From Paulownia fortunei (taxonomy: Eukaryota > Streptophyta > Magnoliopsida > Lamiales > Paulowniaceae), in NCBI GenBank assembly GCA_019321725.1, contig CM033106.1, positions 21,078,965-21,142,964 of the forward strand: a stretch of 64,000 nucleotides of DNA, in the 5' to 3' direction. The notes beneath the pieces were generated by a model. It was not told the origin of the DNA. It was given only the letters and a program-made list of their open reading frames with translations, and searched no databases. This document shows, in pieces, positions 23,450-33,964 of this stretch. A program made the position numbers and the translations under genes. Numbering within the stretch: position 1 is the stretch's first letter; every line of letters begins with the position of its first letter.

Positions 23450-24677
23450 TTTTTTTCGGTGGTAGCATAATTCTATTAACCCTCATTTAAAGTACTCTAG
23501 TGTAGTAAATGGTTGAAAATACCTTATCCTTTTCTCTGACGAAGAACTGCCGCAATTGCAACATCACTCACAGTGCACATAAGTTCGAATGGTAAACTAT
23601 AATCTGGTGCCACCATAATTGGAGCAATCACCAGCTACTCTTTCAAAGCATAGAAACCCTACAAGCATTCAACATTGAAATCAAAAGGTGTATATTTGAC
23701 CAAAAGAATAGAAATAGGCTTTGAAATCTTAGAAAAATCCTTGATAAAGCATTCGTAGAACCATGCTTGACCAAGAAAACTCATCACTGTCATAACTAAT
23801 GTATGTGAAGGCAACTTTTCAATTACTTCAACCTTTGCCCGATCTACTTCAATCCCTTTGTGAGAGATTTTGTGGTCGAGTACTATGTCCTTTTGCACCA
23901 TTAAATGACACTTTTCCTAATTTAAGACAAGGTTAGTTTTCTTATATCTTTGTAGAACCAAATCTAGGTTACTAAAGCATGCATCAATAAAAAATCAAAA
24001 ATAAAAAAGTCATCCATGAAAATTTCAAGAAAGTTTTCAACCATGTCATAAAACATAGCCTTATGCATCTTTGTAAAATGGAGGTGTATTACATAAACCA
24101 AAGGGAATTACCCTAAATACAAACATGCCATATGGACAAGTGAAAGTGATTTTTTCTTGATCCTTCGGAGTTATAGCTATTTGGTTATGTCCAGAATACC
24201 CATAAAAAATAGTAAAACTCATGACCAACAAGTCTTTCTAACATCTAATCAACGAAGGGTAAAGGAAAGTGGTCTTTTCGAGTTGCATCATTTAATTTTC
24301 TATAATCTATGCAAACTCTCCATCCACTGACTGTCCTAGTATGTATCAATTCTTTGTTATCATTATTAACAACAGTCATACCTCCTTTCTTTGGTACTAC
24401 TTGAAGTGGGCTTTCTCATGAGCTATCAAATATAGGATAGACAATAGCTACATCAAGGAGTTTGATAGTCTTGACTTTCACCGCTTCTTGCATGATTGGA
24501 TTGAATCTTCATTGGGCTGGACCAGTGGCTTTTAGTTTTCCTCCAACAGGGCAAATTGATGGGCAAATTTCTTTGATGTTAGCCATCTTCCACCCAAATG
24601 CCTTCTTATGCTCTAACAGGGCTCTGAGAAGTTTTTTTCCCTCTCAACATCCTCTTTCGTATCCAACACAAGAAAGT
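23450..24677 (-). pseudogene. Athila-like reverse transcriptase and partial RNase H
   Basis: From 24672 downward: LLRALLEHKKAFGW, the VVPKKGGMTVV block, SGWRVCIDYRKLND, RKDHFPLPF, PFGLCNTPP, the catalytic FMDD at 24020-24009 (intact) and an open 80-codon stretch (23901-23659) with VLDHKISHKGIEVDRAKVEV. The RNase H start follows (APIMVAPDYSLPFELMC, VLRQRKG, NYATTEKK) and breaks off near 23450, jumping straight to integrase. Stops and frameshifts are frequent. The upstream border at 24677 is the target site of solo LTR C, which splits the protease end from its beginning at 28136. Confidence 0.85.
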
Positions 24678-25051
24678 TGCTACAACTTTAAGGTTGCAAA
24701 CCCAAGTAAAAGTTGTGTCAAGTAATAAATTTCTCGGGAGTTCGAGGTTGATCCACAAGGAAGTTGTTTGAAGTTTTTGGGTTTATATTTCTTAAAATAT
24801 GGGCTGAATATGGTTTAGATTACAAAAAAAAATTATGTTATAACTAAGAAATTAAAATAATAAAAGTATTGAGGATTAGGGATTCGCTCTTGAGTTTTGG
24901 ATAGATGAACAATTATTTATTCTTTCTAGCTCTTTTAAATGCCACTATTGGAATTTATACATAATAAAGGTTCCAACGAAAATATGTTATCAAATAGCTT
25001 ATTTATTAAGGTAATCATGATATTGTCTTACTGTTTGTAAATTATCTCTTA

Positions 25052-25410
25052 ACACCAATATTTGTTTATGGGATCAAGTGTATATGCACACCTTTATTTA
25101 CAACAAATCAAGATTTCATATTAGTAGTCAATATAGTAGAATCGTACAATAAGCTAAATAAACTCAAGTATTTATCATGCCATTGGTGATACATAAATAA
25201 AAAATCGTCACTAAACAAGAAGGTTTTAACCCCCAATATATATTTATGGGATTAAGTATTTATGTATACCTTTGTCCACAACAAATCAAGGATCACGTTA
25301 GCAGTCGGTGGAGTAGAACTGTATAATAACCTAAATGAACTCAAGTATTTGTTATACTATTGTTCATACATAAATCAAGAATCACCACAAAACAAGGAGG
25401 GTTTCAATAA
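25052..25410. repeat. Two imperfect tandem units of about 178 bp in solo LTR C
   Basis: The segments 25052-25229 and 25230-25410 align: both run through CAATAT...TTTATGGGAT, CAACAAATCAAG, AGTCGGTGGAGTAGAA-like and CTCAAGTATTT to ACAAG(A)AGG. They are diverged, so the duplication is old. Confidence 0.7.
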
Positions 25411-25892
25411 AAAAATAAAATAATAATACAACACACCTGAACATTATGCACATTTATAATCGTTATTCTTCCTCCATCAAGAGGTTCACCCTTTTTACTT
25501 AACTAAATAAAATTTAGAAAGACATAATGAAAGTAGAAAAGACTAAAAATAGAAAAGAAACTAGAGAATATATTTCTATTAGTACTAGAAAACTTACATT
25601 ACTACTAGAAAACTTAGTCTAAAGAAAGGCAATAATAAAATTTATTTTCCTTCTCTAAAGGTTTTTGTGTGTCTTGAATGTCATCCAAGAGGCCGTATTT
25701 ATAGTCGAAAAGTGTCTAAATTGGCATCTCCAAATCCAATCCAAATGCACTCCAAATTAAGTTCAAATGTACTCTAAATTCATATATCTTTTTCAGTTCT
25801 GAATTTTATCATACATTTTTCTCCATGCAATCACCTAATTTTGGAAACGTGATCAACATGAAAGTTGTAGATTTGAATCACCTAATTCCAAC

Positions 25893-27561
25893 TGATGAGT
25901 GGATTTTATACCTAATAATTGAATACCATTTGCTTAACTTTTTGATTAGTTTTTGAGTGTTTGTGTTACTTTTTATGCACTTAGTTTGAAATATTTTAGG
26001 TAATGGTAAAAGGAGAAGAAAATGGAAAGAAACATAAAACTTGGCTAAAATTTAGAAGAACCCGTTGTATGGTGTTATTAACGACAGTGTTCGTATTTTT
26101 ATCATAACTCTTTACTCCGATATCATTTTAACTTGATTCTTGAACCATTAGAAATATAAGAGATAGATCTATAACTTTTATATTTATGATAAAATTCAGT
26201 TCGCTTTATTTCAATAATAAATATTGGGTTAAATAGTCTTTACTTGACTGAAACTTTCTAGTATGACACATATTGGTATTGTGGATATAACACTTTCCAC
26301 AAATTTCATATCAAGTTGATGTAAGTGGATATGGAAAACTAAGACACCGGGATACAATTCATTAGAAGACACCAAAAGCCAATTCATCTTAGAAAGATGT
26401 AAAAAATGAGCTACAATAGATGACTACTGTCAAAAGCACTGAAGTGGAGGAGAAAAACTGCAGCAACGGCGCCTAAGCGCCAAACAAAATAGAGAGCACG
26501 GTGCCTAGGCACCAAAACAGGGCACTTAGGTGCTAAAAATAGAGAGCACACCACCTAGGCTCCACCAGTCAGCGCCTAGGCACTGCAAAGCGAAAAAGTA
26601 GGGTCAAAATGAGATTTTTGCCCTCTTTAGGTCATCACACATCCATTTTTAAGGATTTCAAAAGCCTCCAAGAGAAAAAATCAGCTAGAGAGGGGGAAGA
26701 GAAGAGAGAACAAGCCAAGAAAAGAAAGAAAAGAAGAGAAGAAGAAGAAGGAAGGAGATGAGAGATTTCTTTCATGGTTTGTGAAGAAGACATCTACAAG
26801 GGAAGAAATTCATCCTCTTTCATTTTATTTTCCTCTTTCTTTCTTTAATTACATTCATGGATATTGTTGATTTATCTTTCATTTTTACCATCATGAATAA
26901 TGTAATCTAATTATAATGTTTTGAATATTTATATCAATTCAATTTTTAATTTATCTTCAAGTTGAGTTTTCTACATTATTCTTAATGATTTCAATTACTT
27001 GGCCACTAATTAAATGATTTACTAATCATATTGACCTGAGAGGTGATATATGTGTCTAGTTCTATATGTAGAAAACCATAAATTGCATGTGAGATAGGAA
27101 TATACTTACATGGTTTGTGTAGTCTTGTTAGAAATTCATAAAACCTAATGAATTGTTGATTATTATAATTCACATAGGAATATAGTGGTTTAGCAATTAA
27201 TGATATTTTCATTAGATCTTGAGAGAGGCTAGTAGATAATTTAGGGATTCTCGACTATTACTTGGGAATTAAATTGACATTGATACGATAAATTATTCAA
27301 TTCGAATTAATTATGGTGAAATCATAATCCTAGACTTTTAAATTAATGAATTTTATCTTTAAATGCTTTCTATCATTAATTTAGTTTAGTTGAATTTAAT
27401 TTATAAACAAAAACACAAAAATGCATTTATTCAAATAAAATTAGAGTTAACATAATTTTGGAACTTAATAATTCAACAATCCTCGTGGGAACGATAATTG
27501 ATTCATCACTTTATTACTTGTATACAATAACGTGCACTTGCGTTCACGAATTTTCACAACA
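25893..27561 (+). repeat. Solo LTR A, nested in solo LTR C
   Basis: Perfect 5-bp target duplication CCAAC at 25888-25892 and 27562-27566. The LTR runs from TGATGAGTGGATTTTATACC to ACGAATTTTCACAACA, 1669 bp with TG...CA ends. It contains a cluster of CCTAGG-centred palindromes (26468-26584), a purine-rich tract of about 80 bases (26690-26765) and a CTCGTGGGAACGATA motif near its end, as in Athila/Tat LTRs. No internal region is present. It shares start, middle and end with solo LTR B. Confidence 0.85.
26468..26584. repeat. Cluster of five CCTAGG-centred palindromes
   Basis: Five related short palindromes at 26468 (GGCGCCTAAGCGCC), 26500 (GGTGCCTAGGCACC, perfect), 26521 (GGCACTTAGGTGCT), 26551 (CCACCTAGGCTCC) and 26571 (AGCGCCTAGGCACT), spaced about 20-32 bases and partly separated by AGAGAGCAC. 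It forms a GC-rich island within an AT-rich LTR. Confidence 0.85.
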
Positions 27562-28135
27562 CCAACTATCAGGGAGAAAGTTATACTTGATTTAAGAAAA
27601 TATATCAGCATAGATAGATCATTTCCAATATACACACTTGGATAATATTCTGCTATAATCAACGCTGAATTAGGCTGAACTTCTAACAGCAAAGTTATAA
27701 CTTTATCTCTTGGCTTTTAAATGAAGTAAGATTCAAGTCCATAGGGCTATTGAACATGGATTTATACCCAAATTATGAAAAGTGCACAAGTCTAGAAACA
27801 TGCTTATTTTGAATTTAATGCAAGCCCAACAATCACTTGCAAAGTCCAAGTGATTTATTGTATATATTTTGATCTACACATGATGGATTTAGGTAAAAAT
27901 GATCTTTTTTTTTTCTAATTATGATGCTTCTTTGATCCAATGAAATATTATCTCCCAACTTGCTCACGAAACATATTGTCATCTTTGGTTTCATTTTGGC
28001 TTTTTATATCTCTTTTTGTTCATTGATTTTCTAACACAAAATATTAATAAAACTATAATATTTATAAAAATAAAGCAAGAAAAGTATAAAGCATTTGATA
28101 CAGAAATGTATCAAAATATGCACTTATCAAAAATC

Positions 28136-29225
28136 AACATACTATATAGTTTTTCTTCATTAACTATTACATCCCCTTGATACCTCATGGATATTTGATA
28201 GATCTGTCTGCTAATTATAGAGACTCTATGGTAGGCATTAGCTCTCCAAGTCCGAGTTTTTTGAAAACAGACATAAGCATTAAGTTAATACTAGCACCAA
28301 GGTCACATAGAGCTTTGGAGAAAGAAAGAGAACCAATAGTGCAAGGTATTGTGAAACTCGCTAGATCTATGAGTTTTGATGGCAACTTATTTTGCACGAT
28401 GGTAGCACTCTTCAAAGAGGTTCACCATTTTATGTTCATCTAATTTCCTCTTGTTGGATAGAATTTCCTTCAAAAAATTTGCATAGCTATGCATCTAAAG
28501 TAAAGTATCTGCAAAAGAAATGTTAATGTGCAATTTTTTGAAAACATCGAGAAATTTCGGAAAATGATTATCCAACTTTTGTTTCTTTGAAGCAAAGAAA
28601 AAGAAAAGAAAAGGAGGAGAAACACTTAAAGCAATAGGTTGAACCAATTAAGTGGTTCGGCCACCCAGTTCCATACTGGGCACTTCATCTTTTTCTTGAC
28701 TGCATCCTCTTGCCACTTTGCAATAAAACCGCCTTGACTTACTCCTTTGGATTATTCTTTGTGTTACTAGGTAATATATCTTGAGCTCTCCCAGACATCA
28801 TGTTCGCCAATTGTCCCATTTAGATCTCTATATTTTATATAGAAGCCTCTTGATTATGATATCAAGTTTTGGATGTGGATATAAATTTTGTCATAAGCTC
28901 CTCCAGATTAAACTTCTTCTCCTGTGATAGGAATCCTGGTGGTGGTGGCTTCACTGTGTTTTGATTATTTTGATTACTTTATAAGAATTTGGGGTGATTT
29001 CGCCAACCAGGATTATAGGTATTGGAGTAGGGATTGTTTTGCTGGCTATGAAAATTAATTACAAAATTAGCATGCTAAGATGGTCAAGAAAAAAGATTCC
29101 CTACCTGATAGTCGGTGCTAAGATTACCTTCTCTACACAATTCACAGCTAACACTTTGCATTTGCATGGTAGATGCATTCATATTGTCAATCTTCTTATT
29201 GAGTGCTTCAATTTGGGCTGAAAGG
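28136..29225 (-). pseudogene. Athila-like gag C-terminus and protease start
   Basis: On the minus strand: LSAQIEALNKKIDNMNAST (29220-29160), NPYSNTYNPGWRNHPKF, PPPPGFLSQEKKFNLEELM, MGQLANMMSGRAQDILPSNT, then VKAVLLQSGK. The protease begins near 28440 with KLPSKLIDLASFTIPCTIG and KALCDLGASINLMLMSVFKK. The active-site DLGAS is intact. It continues LADRSIKYP and stops at the solo LTR C insertion at 28135. Only a 66-codon piece (28415-28215) is open; the gag part has several stops. Upstream it joins the other gag piece across solo LTR B. Confidence 0.85.
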
Positions 29226-30571
29226 TATTGTGTTGGTTTTATACCAATTATTTTAATACTTTTAACTTAACATTTTCTATGTTTTTTCAAGCATTTTTTG
29301 TTGTTTTTATGCATCTTGATGATGATTTTGTAGGTTACAAGAAAAAGAGAAACTGATAAAAGAGAACAAAACTCGTAATTGATGAAAAATTGAAGCCAAA
29401 TGGAAAAAGAAAAGTTGTAGTACTAGGGACGGGTCCCCAGTTTCTGGTGCCCTTTCCCTGTTTCCAATAGGGCAAAACTGCAGCATTGGGGATGGGTCAC
29501 CCATTTTTGGTGCCCTCTCCCCAGCGAGAATTTTGTGAAATAGAGAATGTGGCGTATCGATTCCACTTCAGGATTTTTTTTTGTGTCATAGTGCCCTAGC
29601 ACCAAGAATTTTGGGATAGGGCATGATTCGATGGGTTTAATTGAAATCTCTTTCCTTCTATTTTTAGAGTTGTGATATAAATAGAAGAACCCAAAAAACG
29701 TTTGGGGACTTTTGGGTATTGGTAGAACTCATAAATACTCAGAAAAGAAAGAGGAAAACAAGGCAAGAGGCTTGAAGATCAAAAGAGGATTTCATCTTTG
29801 AAGATTTTTAGAGTTTCGTTTTCCTTTTTCTCTTCTCTTTAACATGAATTTCTCTATAGATTCTATATTTATGGTTATGAACTAATTTCTCTTTTCTAGG
29901 CTTTTAATGTAACTTAATTAGAATATTTTGAGTATTTCTATCAATTCAATTCTTGATTTATTTTTTTGGGTTGAGTATTCTTTACTTTTTTTAATACTTC
30001 TAATTACATGACCACTAGTTAGATGATTTGTTAATCATAGGCATCTGGAAGGTGAATTATGTGTTTAGTTTATTTGAAAGAATACCAGAAATTGCATATC
30101 AGATGAGAATATAATTACATGATTTTGTGTAGTCTTATTTGAGATCCACAGAATTTAATGAATTTTTTATTATTCAATTCATATAGAAATATAGTAAATT
30201 AACAACTAATGATATTTTCATTAAACTTTCGGAGAGGTTAATGAATAATTTAGGGACTCTCGACTATCAACTTGAAAAACAAATTGATATTGATCACAGA
30301 GACCACTAAATTCAAACTAATTATAGTGAAATCATAAATTTTAGGTCTTTAAAATATTGAATTTTATTTTTATTTGTTTTTACTTAATTATTGGTGTTAG
30401 TTTGCTTTGGTTCACAATCATCAACTCCGTCTAACGTTTAGTCAAATAAAATTAGAGTTAACACAATTTCAACACTTGATAACTCTTTGTCCCTATAGGA
30501 ATGATACTCAACTGATCACTTTATTACTTGTTTACAATAACAGACACTTGCATTCATGAAAATCTGTACAA
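29226..30571 (+). repeat. Solo LTR B, inserted in Athila-like gag
   Basis: LTR of the same family and orientation as solo LTR A. It begins TATTGTGTTGGTTTTATACC, with the terminal TG apparently mutated to TA, and ends near ...AAAATCTGTACA. Flanking 5-mers AAAGG (29221-29225) and AAATG (30572-30576) match at four of five bases. Shared landmarks with A include GGGA(C/T)TCTCGACTAT, the GTGAAATCATAA block and ACTTTATTACTTGT. Gag homology resumes directly on both sides, so it is a solo LTR. Confidence 0.75.
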
Positions 30572-31375
30572 AAATGCAGTGAATGTTTCTATGTTGTGCA
30601 CCCTTGCAATCCTCTCTTTGACAGCCATTCTATTCGATTGATATTGATAACTATTAGAAGTTATATCCTCTAACAATTCATATGCTTCCTCTGGTATCTT
30701 TCCCATAATAGCCCCCTTGTAGCTGCATTTGATTAGTGGAAGATAAGCCATTAAAGAAAGCTTGTACCTGCAGCCAACTGGGTAGACCATGATGTGGACA
30801 CTTCTTAAAAAAGTTCTTGAATCTCTCCCATGCCTCATATGACAACTCTATGTCAAACTGCACAGAAGTAGAGATGTCATTATGCATTTTTGTACTTTTA
30901 GATGGTGGAAAATATTTTGCACGAAAATGTTTGGCCATAGCATATGAAGTGCTAATGGATACCATGAATACAAAATTTAACCGACACTTCGCCTTGTCTC
31001 TTAAACAGAAAGAGGCAAGCCTTAGTCGAATTACATCATCTGTCACACCATTATGCTTGAAGGTGTCTCAAATTCAAGAAAATTTGTAATGTGGGCATTC
31101 AGATCATCACTGGGTAGTCCACTAAATTGGATAGAGGATTGGATAATCTGGATGATGGCTGGCTTGATTTCAAAAGTATTCACTTGGATGGCTGACCTTC
31201 TGATGCTCGAAGCGGTACCAAGACTAAAGGCTTGGCGTATTCCAATAGGGAATGATTATTCGCGTCTCTTTCTTCATTTGCCATACATTCTCTTCCTTTG
31301 CTATTCAACTCATGGAAGGTGCTCTCAATTTCAAGATCGAAATGGCACAAGATCTTGGCCATTGGAGCGAGTCAT
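30572..31375 (-). pseudogene. Athila-like gag, N-terminal part
   Basis: The likely start is the ATG at 31375-31373 (MTRSNGQDL). Then follow NTFEIKPAIIQIIQ, the VIRLRLASFCLRDKAKCRLN block, MAKHFRAKYFPPSKSTKMHN, FDIELSYEAWERFKNFFKKC and PEEAYELLEDITSNSYQ. The capsid core is spread over two overlapping frames (31046-30678 and 30838-30554), with a frameshift near 30760. The Y-E-A-W-E-R-F and C-P-H-H-G-L-P signatures identify Athila-type gag. The reading ends at solo LTR B. Confidence 0.85.
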
Positions 31376-31490
31376 GCACTAGGCATACAACTGCAAACAA
31401 AACAGAAAGAAGTAAATTGAAATAAAATAAATAAAATAAGTGCTAAAAGTAAAGCTAGAAAGAACATATTTCAATGTTGTTAAAACACAA

Positions 31491-31510
31491 ACAATAGCAA
31501 CGGGTGTCAA
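31491..31510 (-). other. Probable primer binding site of the Athila-like element
   Basis: On the minus strand, TTGACACCCGTTGC follows the LTR end. It matches TGGCGCCGTTGC, the tRNA-Asp-type site used by Athila elements, apart from two G-to-A changes and one inserted C. The further bases have decayed. This fixes the 3' edge of the 5' LTR. Confidence 0.6.
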
Positions 31511-32949
31511 AAATTTGAATTGGTAAAAACCAACTCACTAGCAAATGCACTAGTTTCAAATAATAAAGTGTGAGTATTACAGGTTTAGTTTATGTAATAG
31601 AAGTCCTAACTTTGTTTAGCCAATCAAATTCGAACAAAGCTAAGTTAACTAACAACCGCTAAGAATTGCAAAGAAGCAAATCTTGGTAATGAAGACAATA
31701 AAAGAAAGGTCAAGGCTTTTGGTTAACCAATTCACTTCAATGTTACTTTCTACTCGCTATAGTTAAAAGAATTATTCAACTCATGTGACAACGAAATTTG
31801 TAATTTTAGTCAATATGTTTTGTCAAGAAATAATAATTCTAATATTATCCAGCAACTTATTATATCTCTATGTAGATTTAACTAAATAAAAGTGCATTAC
31901 TGATTTGAGAAATTCACTAGCTTTCGACACAATAAATTATGTCCATGATTACTGCATGTACTTATCATATATCTGTATATATGGCATATATTATTTGAGC
32001 TCTCATTGCAAAACTACCTCTCAGTCTCAATCGCAAGAAACAAATATATTAAAAGTTGGTTGTTCTTCTAATAGCATTAATAGCATTAAGAACATAATAT
32101 ATGCTCATCATGAAAAATTGAAATTGAATAACTTTTAATCATAATCAAGCAAAAAGTTTACACATCCATGGGTTGGCTAACCATAGCCTTGACTAAGTGA
32201 AATTAGTTCATAGTGAAACAAATTAAACTCAATAAATAACAATTCAACATGTGTGCTTATATGTTTTCAGTATAAGTAAGCAATAGTAAGAGAGAAATAA
32301 AAGATAAAAACCAAAAAACCCAAACAATTGAAAAAATCCGCAAAGTTTGAAGTTTTGATTTCTTCTTATATTCTACGATTGCTTGTTGTTTTCCTCTTCC
32401 TTTGATCTTCAAGACTTGATTTTCTCTTCATTCTAACTATCAAAAATGCCCAAAAAAATGCCACAAAAAAGATCCCAAAGGCTCTTCTCTTGTTTCATGT
32501 TATAATCCTCCTTTTTACAATGAACCGCCAAACCATAATAAAAACCCGTCAGTTGGCGTCACGGCCTAAGTGGAATGGTGCTGCGCTGTGATAAATTTGG
32601 AAACATTTAACGGACTGGTGCCGCGGCTTGAAATTTTTGGGTCGTGGCATGAAATGCTCTGTTTTCTCTACTTTTCCGTTAGGGCCATGGCTCGATTGCC
32701 TCTATATCTCAAGTCTGTGCACTGGGCCACAAGGTCTCTATTCTTCAATGTAATTTATTGGCACCACGACTCCTTTTTCTTGTTCCATTTTGTCCTCATT
32801 CTTCAATGCTATCATTATTTTCCTCCAAACTTGCTCCTACACATTATTCATCCAAAATTAAGTCCAGCATCAAATGAATGTGTGACAAAATACATCAAAC
32901 TTGTGATATTAAGGGCAAAAAAAATATATATCAAATTATGAGCTTATCA
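31511..32949 (-). repeat. 5' LTR of the Athila-like element
   Basis: On the minus strand the LTR starts TGATAAGCTCATAATTTG at 32949 and ends near 31511 just before the primer binding site, about 1.44 kb. A GC-richer part at 32540-32790 with GGTGC/GGCAC words corresponds in position to the GC-rich part of solo LTRs A and B. Several open frames here are incidental. Confidence 0.65.
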
Positions 32950-33964
32950 TTACCAAATCATTTTTTATTTTTTATTTTTACTTGGTGACTTAACTAAATG
33001 GTTCATTAAGCTAAAGTGGGTAAAATATTAAACACAGATCCAACAAAAAGTTATGTAATGAAGGACACCACCAAAAACATAAGCGTTGTGAATTTTAGGT
33101 ACTATCAGATATTTATACAATAATTAAAATAAAAAGTAGAAGTACTAACTAATCTTTTTGGGGAAAATATTTTTCATAAAAGTTGAAAGCATTTAAAGCA
33201 AACTCTAGGGTGCAAACTAGTGAAAAAACTTGGTTGGGCACAGTTATAATGTGTAAAAATTATTTTAGTACATGGTGTTTAACACTTTTGCCACATGGTG
33301 CATGCATTTTATTGAGTGTGGAGAAGTATTGGAAACCTAATTTCTTTATTTGGAGCTGTTAAATATTGGCCAAGATCCAGTAAATTGTCATTGTAGCTAA
33401 GGTTAAAAAAGTCATTTTAGTTAAAAATCAGATAGAAAAAAAGATTAAAAGAAAAATAAAAGCAAACAAACCAATGGTTAGTACCAATATATTGAACATG
33501 TCACAAGGCACAAAACAAACTAGAAGTTGGGGAATGAGTCCCCTCTTATACTGTAAGTTAATGAAGTTAATGAAAGTATAAAAATAATAAATTGGAGAGT
33601 ATTTACCTTTACTTAAATTTAATTTTTAAATAGTACAAATGAGTCCAAAACCAAAAGAGAAGTCATAGCATCAAATTTGTTTGGGTACCGCCGTCTCTGT
33701 CGACTATATTTTCCATTCAAAACCTTTTCGAGTCTATGGGTTCATTTGGTTACTCGCAATCACTAAGAGTCTAAGATTAGGTTGAAAGAGTTGGCTTAGT
33801 AGATTACTGAATTCGGTTGACCCATAATGATTAAGATGGGTTAAGGTTACACAAAATTGGATTAGGAGATCAGTAGAAGATTCGAATGGAGAGAAGCAGT
33901 TTTATTCCCAATTTAAAACTGATTCAAACCTTCGAACCACAACGCAAGGCTTGTTTGAGTAGGA
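32950..33964. other. Spacer between Athila 5' LTR and the LTR pair
   Basis: About 1 kb with no recognisable gene, RNA or transposon end. It includes the immediate left flank of the next element (TAGGA at 33960-33964). Confidence 0.4.

Larger units (their letters stand above)
24678..28130 (-). repeat. Solo LTR C (Athila/Tat type), split by solo LTR A
   Basis: A minus-strand LTR starts TGATAAGTGCATATTTTG at 28130 and ends ...GTTGTAGCA at 24678. The flanking 5-mers AAAGT (24673-24677) and AAAAT (28131-28135) differ by one base and look like a target duplication inside the host protease gene. After subtracting the nested LTR A and one target copy (25893-27566) the LTR is about 1.78 kb. No internal region remains, so it is a solo LTR. 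Its start resembles the host element LTR start (TGATAAGCTCATAATTTG). Confidence 0.7.
21979..32949 (-). mobile_element. Ty3/gypsy retrotransposon, Athila-like, nested insertions
   Basis: Minus-strand order: 5' LTR (32949-31511), primer binding site (31510-31491), gag (31375-30572 and 29225-28440), protease (about 28440-28136, resuming below 24677), reverse transcriptase and start of RNase H (to about 23450), integrase (23447-22480) and a non-coding tail with a degenerate GAGGACAATGTT...TTTGGTGG signature at 22161-22125, typical after pol in Athila/Tat elements. Solo LTRs B (29226-30571) and C (24678-28130, itself containing solo LTR A) interrupt it. The rest of RNase H and the 3' LTR are missing. 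All coding parts carry stops and frameshifts. Confidence 0.8.

Noticed and set aside
30817..31382. Plus-strand frames of 90 and 109 codons
   Set aside because: They are the antisense of the Athila gag domain, which explains the open reading.
32570..32941. 123-codon plus-strand frame
   Set aside because: Lies inside the Athila 5' LTR antisense to the element; composition is random and no domain is seen.
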